Of a stretch of 64,000 nucleotides of DNA, positions 9,821-17,613 are shown piece after piece. Numbering within the stretch: the stretch's first letter is position 1; each line of letters opens with the position of its first letter. This DNA comes from Endomicrobium sp. (GTDB taxonomy: Bacteria > Elusimicrobiota > Endomicrobiia > Endomicrobiales > Endomicrobiaceae), in NCBI GenBank assembly GCA_031290575.1, contig JAITNH010000003.1, positions 62,001-126,000 of the forward strand, in the 5' to 3' direction. The notes under the pieces are model-generated. The model was not told the origin of the DNA, ran no database searches, and was given only the letters and a program-made list of their open reading frames with translations. The position numbers and the translations under genes were made by a program.

Positions 9821-10885
9821 TTAAAATCCTATTATATTCATAATAGAATCAATATTTGCCTTAACTTTTTTAGGTTTAACTGCATTTGCCACTGCTGTGG
9901 CAGGATCTTTCAATCCATGCCCTGTAAGTATACAAACAACTTTTATATGATTAGTATTTTTAAAATAACCATGTCCAATATACTTGATAAACCCAGCTAC
10001 AGACGAAGCAGATGCAGGCTCACAAAAAACACCTTCCGTAACAGCTACAATTCTATAAGCTTCAAGAATTTCTTCATCACTCACTTTATCTATTACACCG
10101 CCTGATAAATCCCTTGCTTCTTCAGCTGTTTTCCACGAAGCAGGATTCCCTATTCTTATAGCAGTTGCTATCGTTTCAGGATTTGCAATAGAATGACCTT
10201 CAACAATTGGGGCCGCTCCTGCTGCTTGAAATCCCATCATTTTAGGAAGAGCATACTTTTTTGGGTTCATTTCATTACAATCTTTATATCCTCTCCAATA
10301 TGCAGTAATATTCCCCGCATTTCCAACAGGCATAAACTGATAATCAGGAGCTTGATTTAAACTTTCACATATCTCATAAGCTGCTGTCTTCTGCCCCTCT
10401 ATTCTAAAAGGATTAATTGAATTAACTAGAGTAAAAGGGTATTTGCTACTCAAATCCTTAACAAGACTTAAAGCTTCATCAAAATTACCACATATTTCTA
10501 AAACCTCAGCACCGTGCATAACAGCCTGTGAAAGCTTTCCAAGTGCTATTTTTCCATTAGGAATTAATACCACACATTTTATCCCAGCTCTTGCTGCATA
10601 AGCTGCAGCAGATGCTGATGTATTGCCTGTAGAAGCACAAATAACAGCCTTGCTACCGCTCTCAACCGCCTTTGAAATTGCCATTGTCATCCCTCTGTCT
10701 TTGAAAGAACCAGTAGGATTCATGCCTTCAAATTTAAGGTATATTTCACCATTAAATCCAAGCTTTCTTTGCAGATTTACCATAGATATCAAAGGAGTAT
10801 TGCCTTCACAAAGTGATACAATAGGAGTTTTATCGCTAACCGACAAATTGCTTTTGTACTTCTCAATCAAACCATTGTAATACAT
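9821..10885 (-). CDS. thrC: Threonine synthase
   Basis: ThrC converts O-phosphohomoserine to threonine using PLP. It is the short (~350-residue) type. The PLP lysine is in GSFKDRGM; ASTGNTSASAAAYAARAG, the phosphate-binding PVGNAGNITAYW and the C-terminal LTGHGLKDP follow. AAGGAT lies just before the ATG. The earlier threonine-pathway genes (thrA, thrB, asd) are not in this window. Apparent intactness suggests threonine is still made. Confidence 0.95.
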   Translation of the reverse strand: MYYNGLIEKYKSNLSVSDKTPIVSLCEGNTPLISMVNLQRKLGFNGEIYLKFEGMNPTGSFKDRGMTMAISKAVESGSKAVICASTGNTSASAAAYAARAGIKCVVLIPNGKIALGKLSQAVMHGAEVLEICGNFDEALSLVKDLSSKYPFTLVNSINPFRIEGQKTAAYEICESLNQAPDYQFMPVGNAGNITAYWRGYKDCNEMNPKKYALPKMMGFQAAGAAPIVEGHSIANPETIATAIRIGNPASWKTAEEARDLSGGVIDKVSDEEILEAYRIVAVTEGVFCEPASASSVAGFIKYIGHGYFKNTNHIKVVCILTGHGLKDPATAVANAVKPKKVKANIDSIMNIIGF

Positions 10886-11295
10886 TATTTATCCTTATAC
10901 AAAATTTTCATGGTGCACAAAAAATATACTCTTCTAAGACCACAAGGTCAAACATTTGATACACTTTTAGTAATAATCCGCAAAAGCCAAGAATTTAACT
11001 TTTATATTATTACATTTATTATGCCTATTTGCAAAGCATTCCAAATCATTTTTTTTTGTTTTTATAATTTTCGTTCGTATCATTAAAACCAAAAATCACC
11101 AAAGCAACAACTTTATACTTTATAAAAGAATATTTTCTTTTCATGATTACAGCAACTATCTTCTATATTTTAAAGATTTCTTCACAAAATCTCAAGGATA
11201 TCATTTTTTATTCTTTCTAATATCATGTTATCTATTTTATAATCTTGCACTATATTCAATTAAAAAAAATATCAGATTTCTTTACGTTTTTATGT
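10886..11295. other. Gene-free AT-rich spacer between thrC and metF
   Basis: About 410 bp without a convincing open frame, hairpin terminator or repeat. It should contain the thrC promoter and the metF 3' end signals, but I could not assign either. Confidence 0.5.
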
Positions 11296-12153
11296 TCATA
11301 AACTATTTTTTATTATTTCAGGAATATGTTCTTCTACACCAATTGCCATTATATGAACACCATCGGCAAAAGATCTAAGTTCTCTAATTATTTCAGAACA
11401 TATTTTCATACTTTCTTCTAAAGGATTAAAAGCAAAATTTATTCTATCTTGTATTTTCTGTGGTATATTAATTCCCGGCAAAGTTTGTATAAATTGCATA
11501 AATTTAATGGATTTTATTAAAATAAGTCCCGGTAAAACTTTTATATTTAAATGTCTTATCTTGTTAAAAAATTCTTTATATTTCTGAGCATCAAAAATTG
11601 CTTGCGTTTGAAAAAACTCAACTCCAGCTCTAACTTTTTTTTCAAACATTAAAACCTGCAAATCTATTGGCTGTGCCGATGGGTTCACAACAGCTCCAAC
11701 GCAAAAACTAGGACTTCCGTATAATTTTTTTCCAGCCAAATCTACACCTGTTTCCAAAAGTCTTGCCGTTTTTATAAGCTGTATTGTATCTAAATCATAG
11801 ACAGGCTTTGCCGTTGAATATTCACCAGTAGATGGATGATCACCACTTAAAAGCAAAATATTCTCTATTCCCAAAACATTTGCACTTAACATTTCAGATT
11901 GCAAAGCGATCCTATTTTTATCTCTCGCCGTAATTTGTAAAATAGGCTCTAATCCACGTTCTATTAAGATTTTACTCATGGCAAGAGAACCTGCTCTCAT
12001 AGATGCTCTTTGATTATCAGTAATATTTATAGCATCAAGCCCAAATAAAAAATCTGCTCTGCATAAAAAAGAATCTACATTTACACCTTTCGGCGGAAAT
12101 AATTCTGCAGTTGTCAAAAACTTATCTGATCTTATTTTTTCTTTAAATTTCAA
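11296..12153 (-). CDS. metF: Methylenetetrahydrofolate reductase
   Basis: MetF reduces 5,10-methylene-THF to 5-methyl-THF, linking the folate pool to methionine synthesis. The 285-residue TIM-barrel protein shows AELFPPKG at the N-terminus, INITDNQRASMR, LLLSGDHP and FFQTQAIFD, as in the FAD-dependent MetF family. The start is a TTG at 12153 with AAGGATAAAG at good spacing; no ATG occurs near the expected N-terminus. A short protein with the MTHFR C-terminal cysteine domain is encoded about 300 bp upstream on the same strand, which suggests a MetF/MetV-type two-component reductase. Confidence 0.92.
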   Translation of the reverse strand: MKFKEKIRSDKFLTTAELFPPKGVNVDSFLCRADFLFGLDAINITDNQRASMRAGSLAMSKILIERGLEPILQITARDKNRIALQSEMLSANVLGIENILLLSGDHPSTGEYSTAKPVYDLDTIQLIKTARLLETGVDLAGKKLYGSPSFCVGAVVNPSAQPIDLQVLMFEKKVRAGVEFFQTQAIFDAQKYKEFFNKIRHLNIKVLPGLILIKSIKFMQFIQTLPGINIPQKIQDRINFAFNPLEESMKICSEIIRELRSFADGVHIMAIGVEEHIPEIIKNSL

Positions 12154-12447
12154 AACTTTATCCTTTTATAAATTTATCAATAATTGATAAAACAACAACG
12201 AAATTTCATCAACAGTACACACCCAGCCTATCCAACAATAGACAAAACATAATAAAATACTATACGATGACAAATTATTTCTTATAAAACAAAAAAAATA
12301 TTTTTTAATTAGCAAACTAAAAATTACATGAATAAAGATTAAAAAATAAATAAGACTTATGTCACAAGCGACATTGGATCCAGTGATAAAACTGTGAATC
12401 TTGTTTTACGAATACGATGTTTAATAAACTTAACAAGCTAAAAATCA

Positions 12448-12651
12448 TCATTTCTTTGGTGCTACATATTGATTAACAAATTTTTTAGTATTATTATCTT
12501 TTTTCAATCTTTCATAAACCAAAACCCATGCACAATCTTTTGTCTTATCTACTTCACATTTACCATCAACAAAACTACCGCAAGATCCATTAACAAAACC
12601 TTTTGGGCACAGCATTCTTATTCTTGGTATTTTTCTATCATTATTTATCAT
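12448..12651 (-). CDS. Short MTHFR C-terminal (MetV-type) cysteine-domain protein, probably N-terminally truncated
   Basis: The 67-residue protein contains LCPKGFVNGSCGSF..GKCEV....CAWVLVYERLK, the signature of the methylene-THF-reductase C-terminal domain (MetV-like; Pfam PF12225 from memory), with four cysteines at residues 15, 24, 32 and 40. Family members I know usually carry an additional upstream CxxCGxCxL cluster; here the ATG lies right before the CPKG motif, so that cluster is absent. The ATG overlaps the pth stop as TAATG, so translation is coupled to pth. It may act with MetF encoded downstream, or be a decaying remnant. Confidence 0.7.
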   Translation of the reverse strand: MINNDRKIPRIRMLCPKGFVNGSCGSFVDGKCEVDKTKDCAWVLVYERLKKDNNTKKFVNQYVAPKK

Positions 12652-13418
12652 TATAGTTTCTTGTTTGCAAGCATATAAATTGCTTTATCAATTCCAAACA
12701 TGTTTATTGTTTTAAAAACATTAATCGATGTTCTTTTGATCAAATTTATTTTTTCGTTCTCTTTATTATTTTTATTATTAAATTCTGATAATACAAAACT
12801 AGCATATGGCAACATAGCAGCAGCAACCAAAGCAGCAACTAAATCCTCTCCTTGACGACGAATAGAATGATCACGTTTAAATTGAGCAGATGTCATAACA
12901 GCAGCAACCAAAGCAGCAACTAAATCCTCTCCTTGACGACGAATAGAATGATCACGTTTAAATTGAGCAGCAACCAAAGCAGCAGTTAAATTTTCAGGGC
13001 CCGTTCCAAGCTTCATTCTTGGGAAATTGTTCGTATGCAAATGTTCTATTACAGACCTTATCCCATTATGTCCACCAGAAGAACCAGATGTTCTGATCCT
13101 ACATTCCCCAAACTGTATCGAAAAATCATCATAGAAAATAAAAATTTCATCTGGATCAATACCATAATATTTCATAAAAAAAGCAATGACACCACCAGAA
13201 AGATTCATCGAAATCATAGGCTTTAAAAGCCATATTCTATCATTATTAAAGCTATTTAAAAAAGCAAAACTTGTATTTATTATTTTGTTACTATTAAATG
13301 ATAAATTTTCCGATTTTGCTATCTCATCCAAAATAATAAAGCCTAGATTGTGACGAGTATTTTCAAGTTTCTTTTCTGGATTTCCAAGACCAATAAAAAG
13401 CTTAATTTGTCTACTCAT
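12651..13418 (-). CDS. pth: Peptidyl-tRNA hydrolase with ~57-residue tandem repeat insertion
   Basis: Pth recycles peptidyl-tRNAs released from stalled ribosomes and is usually essential. The core is intact: GLGNP, NTRHNLGF with catalytic His23, MNLSGG, FYDDF, SGGHNGIRS and FPRMKLGTGP. The protein has 255 residues instead of ~190-200. The excess is an in-frame insert at about residues 144-200, between GTGPEN and the family's VLSEF helix, consisting of the unit QFKRDHSIRRQGED flanked by LVAALVAA, present twice. Removing it restores normal length. No SD precedes the ATG, which lies 18 bp after rplY. Whether the insert is tolerated as a surface loop or reduces activity is unknown. Confidence 0.93.
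   Translation of the reverse strand: MSRQIKLFIGLGNPEKKLENTRHNLGFIILDEIAKSENLSFNSNKIINTSFAFLNSFNNDRIWLLKPMISMNLSGGVIAFFMKYYGIDPDEIFIFYDDFSIQFGECRIRTSGSSGGHNGIRSVIEHLHTNNFPRMKLGTGPENLTAALVAAQFKRDHSIRRQGEDLVAALVAAVMTSAQFKRDHSIRRQGEDLVAALVAAAMLPYASFVLSEFNNKNNKENEKINLIKRTSINVFKTINMFGIDKAIYMLANKKL
12819..12990. repeat. Two identical 71-bp units plus partial third copy inside pth
   Basis: A 71-bp unit occurs at 12819-12889 and again, identical as far as I can read, at 12900-12970, separated by a 10-bp spacer (period 81 bp = 27 codons). The first 25 bp of the unit (agcagcaaccaaagcagc...) recur once more at 12966-12990 with two mismatches, so the array is bounded by short direct repeats. All lengths keep the pth frame open. 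It resembles in style the protein-coding palindromic elements of Rickettsia, though I see no strong internal palindrome. I found no other copy in the window. Confidence 0.9.
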
Positions 13419-13436
13419 AAACGCATAAAATTTGTA

Positions 13437-14126
13437 TCATATTTTTTTTGTTCCAGCAGCAGAAGTAAATGCTGTAGCAATATCTTCATTTTCTTTATCT
13501 TTTTTACCTTTGCTAATCACTTCTGGTTGAGCTATTTCTGGACATTCTACCTTTGCAAGTTTCTCTTCTTCAACACTAACGGCTAAAACATTAACAATTA
13601 GTGTTAATGAATCATGAATATAATCTACTCCGTCCAATTTAGGTAGATTTGCAACAGTTATTCCATCTCCTATACCCAACGCACTTACATCAACACTAAT
13701 TTTTTGTGGAATGCTTTTAGGAAATGCTTTAACTCTAACTTCCCTAACTATAAACTCCATAACACCGCCAAAGTTCTTAACTCCTTCAGCAATACCATCA
13801 ATATGTATAGGTACCAAAACTTCAACCTTATCATCAAGAGAAATCACTTGAAAATCTATATGTATAGGAATCTGAGTTAAAACATCTTTCTGTAATGATT
13901 TTATAATTGCAGGCTTCCTGGCATTTTTAAAATTTAAATCTATAATCACATTCGCACCATTTTCTTTTATTATTGAAACAAAGGTTTTTGAATTAACACT
14001 TATGGATTCAGTTTTAATATTTTTCCCATAAAACACAGCCGGTACTTGTCCGTTCTTTCTTAAAGCCGACAAATCCCCTTTTGATCCCGTAATTCTTGCT
14101 TCCACATCTAAAACCACTTCTTTCAT
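13437..14126 (-). CDS. rplY: Ribosomal protein bL25, long (TL5/Ctc) form
   Basis: bL25 binds 5S rRNA; the long form adds a C-terminal TL5 domain. The N-terminal domain (residues ~1-95) begins with KEVVLDVEAR and contains GQVPAVFYG, typical of L25/Ctc; the TL5 domain follows (VLVPIHIDGIAEGVKNFGGVMEF, LPKLDGVDYIHDSL). The last ~35 residues are low-complexity and charged. The protein has 229 residues. The usual SD is replaced by a run of nine G residues six bases from the ATG (see the tract at 14129-14143). Neighbours prs and pth are the common bacterial order. Confidence 0.94.
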   Translation of the reverse strand: MKEVVLDVEARITGSKGDLSALRKNGQVPAVFYGKNIKTESISVNSKTFVSIIKENGANVIIDLNFKNARKPAIIKSLQKDVLTQIPIHIDFQVISLDDKVEVLVPIHIDGIAEGVKNFGGVMEFIVREVRVKAFPKSIPQKISVDVSALGIGDGITVANLPKLDGVDYIHDSLTLIVNVLAVSVEEEKLAKVECPEIAQPEVISKGKKDKENEDIATAFTSAAGTKKI

Positions 14127-14128
14127 TT

Positions 14129-14143
14129 AATCCCCCCCCCAGT
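14129..14143 (-). promoter_or_regulatory. Nine-G tract serving as apparent SD of rplY
   Basis: The minus strand reads ACTGGGGGGGGGATT, then AA and the rplY ATG. The G-run could pair with the anti-SD CCUCC only partially, but it is the only G-rich site at the right distance. The same 15-mer occurs at 38140-38154, and a variant with eight G at 41335-41344. Such homopolymers are prone to slippage, which would change SD spacing. The function is inference. Confidence 0.5.
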
Positions 14144-14170
14144 ACAAATCATTAAGCACGACATATAATT

Positions 14171-15106
14171 TTATAAAAAAAGTGCACTTATCGATTCATC
14201 GTTTGAAATCCTCATTATTGCTTCAGCCAAAAGAGAGGCTATGCTCAGTACAACTATTTTGCCAATTGGACCATTATCATTTAAAAGAGGAATCGAATCT
14301 GTTATAACAAGCTCCTCTATGGATGAACTCTGAATTTTTTGCTTTGCACTGCCGGAAAGAACACCATGAGAAGCTGCGGCAAAAACCTTTGAGGCACCTT
14401 TTGCAGTTATAGCATCTGCAACTTTTGTTAAAGTCCCAGCCGTATCAACTAAATCATCTAAAATTACGCAAACCTTATCTTTCACTTCACCTATAATGTT
14501 CATAATTGAGGCTTCGTTAGGACGCGGTCTTCTTTTATCTACAATTGCCAAATCAGCATTAAAATACTTAGCAAAAGTTCTTGCTCTTTCAACACCGCCA
14601 GCATCAGGAGAAACTATAGTAATATCGCTTAGTTTTTTTTCTTTAAAATAACTTAAAATAACGGGCATACCATAAAGATGATCAACAGGAATATCAAAAA
14701 ATCCTTGGATTTGACCAGCGTGCAAGTCCATCGTCAAAACTCTTGTAATACCTGCAGTGGCAAAAAGATTTGCAACCAATCTTGCCGTAATTGGCACCCT
14801 TGGCTCAGCTTTTTTATCCTGTCTTGCATAGCCATAGTAAGGAACAACAGCTGTTATTCTCTCTGCAGAAGCCCTTCTTAACGCATCAGCAATAATTAAA
14901 AGTTCCATTAAATTTTCATTTACCGGAAAACTTGTAGGTTGAATTATATAACAATCCGCACCTCTTACATTATCAACAATTTTAACTTGTATTTCACTAT
15001 CACTAAAGCGATCAACTCTCGCTGCACTTAGCTTAACTCCGAGCTTATTTGTGATTTCCCTGGCAAGATTAATATTGGCGTTGCCTGCAATAATCTTAAG
15101 TTTCAT
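14171..15106 (-). CDS. prs: Ribose-phosphate pyrophosphokinase (PRPP synthase)
   Basis: Prs makes PRPP from ribose-5-phosphate and ATP; PRPP feeds the purine cluster in this window as well as pyrimidine, His and NAD synthesis. The 311-residue class I enzyme shows RFSDSEIQVKI, QPTSFPVNENLMELL, YYGYARQDKK, MDLHAGQIQGFFDIP, SPDAGG and the PRPP loop LDDLVDTAGTL. AAAGAGG precedes the ATG. It lies between glmU and rplY, a common bacterial arrangement (glmU-prs-rplY-pth). Confidence 0.97.
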   Translation of the reverse strand: MKLKIIAGNANINLAREITNKLGVKLSAARVDRFSDSEIQVKIVDNVRGADCYIIQPTSFPVNENLMELLIIADALRRASAERITAVVPYYGYARQDKKAEPRVPITARLVANLFATAGITRVLTMDLHAGQIQGFFDIPVDHLYGMPVILSYFKEKKLSDITIVSPDAGGVERARTFAKYFNADLAIVDKRRPRPNEASIMNIIGEVKDKVCVILDDLVDTAGTLTKVADAITAKGASKVFAAASHGVLSGSAKQKIQSSSIEELVITDSIPLLNDNGPIGKIVVLSIASLLAEAIMRISNDESISALFL

Positions 15107-15176
15107 AATGCCTCTTTAATTGTATTTACTAAAAATTTCAACTCACATTTAGCAGAATATTAAAAACAATTAATAA

Positions 15177-16526
15177 TCACTTATTTCTATTTTTTATTTC
15201 TTGTTTTGCTCTTCCTATCACTAGTTTATCTGATGGAACATCCTGTGTCACAGTTGATCCCGCAGCAACCAAGACACCGCATCCTATTTTTACGGGAGCT
15301 ATAAAATTTACATTAGAACCAACAAACGATTTTGAACCTATAATCGTTCGATGTTTTTTTACTCCGTCAAAATTACAGGTTATTGTTCCAGCGCCAATAT
15401 TTACATCTTCACCAATTTGTGCATCTCCTATATACGACAAATGATTTACTTTTGTATTTTTTGCTATTAATGCTTTTTTTGTTTCTGAAAAATTACCAAC
15501 CTTGACATTTTTTTTTAAAACCGATCCTGGTCTTATATGTGAAAATGGGCCAATGTTGGCTTTCTTACCTATAACAGCTCCATCTATATAAGAATGCGAT
15601 ACAACACTATAATCTCCGATTTTAGAGTTTATTATATAGCTTGACCCTTTTAACACGCAATTTTTACCTATTGAAACATTTGTACCTACAAAAACACCGG
15701 GATACATTATTGTATTTATACCAATTTTTGCATCACTGGATACGTATACATTATTTACATCCATAATACTAACACCAATATTTAAAAGCTCTTTTATTTT
15801 TTTATCTTTTAAGATAACTTCTGCTTGCGAAAGCTCTAACATGTTATTAATGCCCTTAATCTCACATTTATCTTCAATCGACGTCAACGATACCATTTTA
15901 CCAAACCTTTTCAAAATAGGAATAGTATCTGTTATGTAATATTCTTTTTTTACATTGTTGTTTTTAACTTTAACAAGAGCCTCCCATAAATTTTTATCAA
16001 AGCAATAAATACCCGAATTTATCTCTTTTATCTGTTTTTCAACAGGAGTTGCATCTTTCTCCTCCACTACTCTATCCAAAAAACCATTATTTCTTATGAT
16101 TCTACCATACCCAAAAGGTTCCTCCACCTTGGCAGTTAAGACAGTAATTGAAGAACCTGTCTTTCTATTATTTTTAAGCAAATATAACAAAGTAGAAGAC
16201 TTTATTAAAGGCACATCTCCACTTACAACTAGAACATTGCCAGTATAATTTCTCAAGACTTTTTCAGCATACATCATAGCATGAGCCGTTCCAAGTTGTT
16301 CTTTTTGATAGACAAAAATTATATTATTATCATCTAAATATGCCTCAACAACATCAGCCTTATATCCCAAAACAACGATTATATTATCAGGCTTTAAAGC
16401 ATAAACGGCATCCACAACCCATTTAATTAATGGCTTACCCGAAAGTTTATGCATAACTTTAGGTAAAGAGGACTTCATTCTTGTTCCTACACCAGCAGCA
16501 AGTATTACAACCGAAAAATTTTTCAT
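15177..16526 (-). CDS. glmU: Bifunctional GlmU: N-acetylglucosamine-1-P uridyltransferase / glucosamine-1-P acetyltransferase
   Basis: GlmU makes UDP-GlcNAc for peptidoglycan and LPS. The N-terminal uridyltransferase has LAAGVGTRMKSSLPKVMHK, QLGTAHAM and VSGDVPLI; the C-terminal left-handed beta-helix has hexapeptide repeats from ~residue 250, RPGSVL, NHLSYIGDAQIG and GAGTITCNFDG. The frame opens at a GTG (16550) without an SD; I choose the ATG at 16526, where the conserved MKNFSVVILAAG starts, giving 449 residues, close to the ~456 of E. coli. GGA lies 11 bases upstream. It implies a retained cell wall. Confidence 0.95.
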   Translation of the reverse strand: MKNFSVVILAAGVGTRMKSSLPKVMHKLSGKPLIKWVVDAVYALKPDNIIVVLGYKADVVEAYLDDNNIIFVYQKEQLGTAHAMMYAEKVLRNYTGNVLVVSGDVPLIKSSTLLYLLKNNRKTGSSITVLTAKVEEPFGYGRIIRNNGFLDRVVEEKDATPVEKQIKEINSGIYCFDKNLWEALVKVKNNNVKKEYYITDTIPILKRFGKMVSLTSIEDKCEIKGINNMLELSQAEVILKDKKIKELLNIGVSIMDVNNVYVSSDAKIGINTIMYPGVFVGTNVSIGKNCVLKGSSYIINSKIGDYSVVSHSYIDGAVIGKKANIGPFSHIRPGSVLKKNVKVGNFSETKKALIAKNTKVNHLSYIGDAQIGEDVNIGAGTITCNFDGVKKHRTIIGSKSFVGSNVNFIAPVKIGCGVLVAAGSTVTQDVPSDKLVIGRAKQEIKNRNK

Positions 16527-16663
16527 TGACAAGTCAATCCAAAAAAACACATTACGGCAATATTTTTACTATATCCGCCACAACAATATATATTTAGTCA
16601 ACAGAACCATGACGGAAAGAGTATTGATAGTATGCTCTTCTTTTAAGTAAAACAACCTGACTT

Positions 16664-16936
16664 TCATTTTCTCTTGCTTTTTCTTACAGTTTTTCTTACA
16701 GTTTTTCTCTTGCCACCTCTTGCCATTAATGATCTTGAGATATCACCATTTTTGTCAATAAAATAAAGATAACCCTTCTCTTTATTTAGACCAACAAATT
16801 TCACTACTTTTGAAGCTTTATCACCACTATCTCCACCTCTTGCCATTAATGATCTTGAGATATCACCATTTTTGTCAATAAAATAAAGATAACCTGATTC
16901 TCTTTTTATACCAATCTTTTGTACTTTTTCCGCCAT
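16664..16936 (-). CDS. Small protein of two near-identical domains with a basic tail
   Basis: The 90-residue protein has two copies of a ~30-residue unit, roughly VGIKREKGYLYFIDK followed by NGDISRSLMARGG (residues ~6-35 and ~46-75), then a Lys/Arg-rich tail KRKTVRKTVRKSKRK. I do not recognise a named family with certainty. The tail resembles those of small histone-like or nucleic-acid-binding proteins; that is inference. A strong GGAGGTG SD precedes the ATG, so it is likely well translated. It stands alone, about 140 bp upstream of glmU and downstream of a 680-bp spacer. Alternative: an RNA-binding or ribosome-associated factor. Confidence 0.82.
   Translation of the reverse strand: MAEKVQKIGIKRESGYLYFIDKNGDISRSLMARGGDSGDKASKVVKFVGLNKEKGYLYFIDKNGDISRSLMARGGKRKTVRKTVRKSKRK
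16713..16894. repeat. Perfect 62-bp direct repeat encoding the duplicated domain
   Basis: The segments 16713-16774 and 16833-16894 are identical over 62 bp and exactly 120 bp (40 codons) apart. Flanking parts of the two domains have diverged, while these 62 bp have not. This points to recent duplication or ongoing gene conversion within the gene. Confidence 0.92.
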
Positions 16937-17613
16937 TACACACCTCCAATAACTTCAAATGGTTTTGTTTCGCTTCAACGATTTTAACCGAATCTACATT
17001 TTTCTTTTCTATAGCTATTTTGATCTCCAATACAGCTATCAACAAAAACCTTTGAAAACCTATAATGTTACTACCTGCTATCCTTAAAAGCTGGATTTTT
17101 TCATTTTTGCAAACTGCAAATTTTTGATTTTACCATTCCAAAAATTGAAAATCTTCAATATCATATCTATATATTACTTGATAGAACCTGCATTTTCTTT
17201 TATCATCAATCTTTCATTTAACAGAAAAATGGTATGAATTTTATTATATTTTGTCAATAAATTTTTATTTTATATATCAAATTAAAATTTTTTATAATTC
17301 TTAAATGTTTATGAATCAGCGGCATAGTTCATAAACTTAAAATCAAACATCGGTCTTAAATCTTAAAATACATATGCAACAAACAAAAACAACACTCTAC
17401 TCAAATATTTGATAAAATTTCGCACTTGAAGATGCAGATTCTACACTACTACGATTTATACCCTACACTCGCACAAATAAATAATCAAGTAGAGTGGTTT
17501 CACGAATCATTTATGCAACTATACAAAAAGCATATATAAGTTTGACAAAGATAAAAACACCTACGAGAAGCTTCAAAAAATTTAAGGAACCAGTAAAATT
17601 GCTTCTGTTGGTT
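16937..17613. other. Gene-free spacer upstream of the small basic protein, with a possible gene relic
   Basis: No intact gene. Immediately upstream of the SD at ~16945, the minus strand is open for about 60 codons (KIQLLRIAGSNIIGF... ending HLKLLEVC) with no ATG, possibly an eroded gene end. A 6-bp perfect hairpin (17106-17111 with 17115-17120) followed by TTTTT on the plus strand is present, but no plus-strand gene precedes it. The remainder is AT-rich with stops in all frames. Confidence 0.4.

Noticed and set aside
9197-10105. 302-residue plus-strand open frame
   Set aside because: It spans the antisense of intact cinA and thrC, has no family-like motifs or SD and is best explained as a shadow of AT-rich coding sequence.
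16937-17230. Minus-strand frame reading about 60 codons upstream of the small basic protein
   Set aside because: No ATG or SD and no family resemblance; mentioned only as possible debris.
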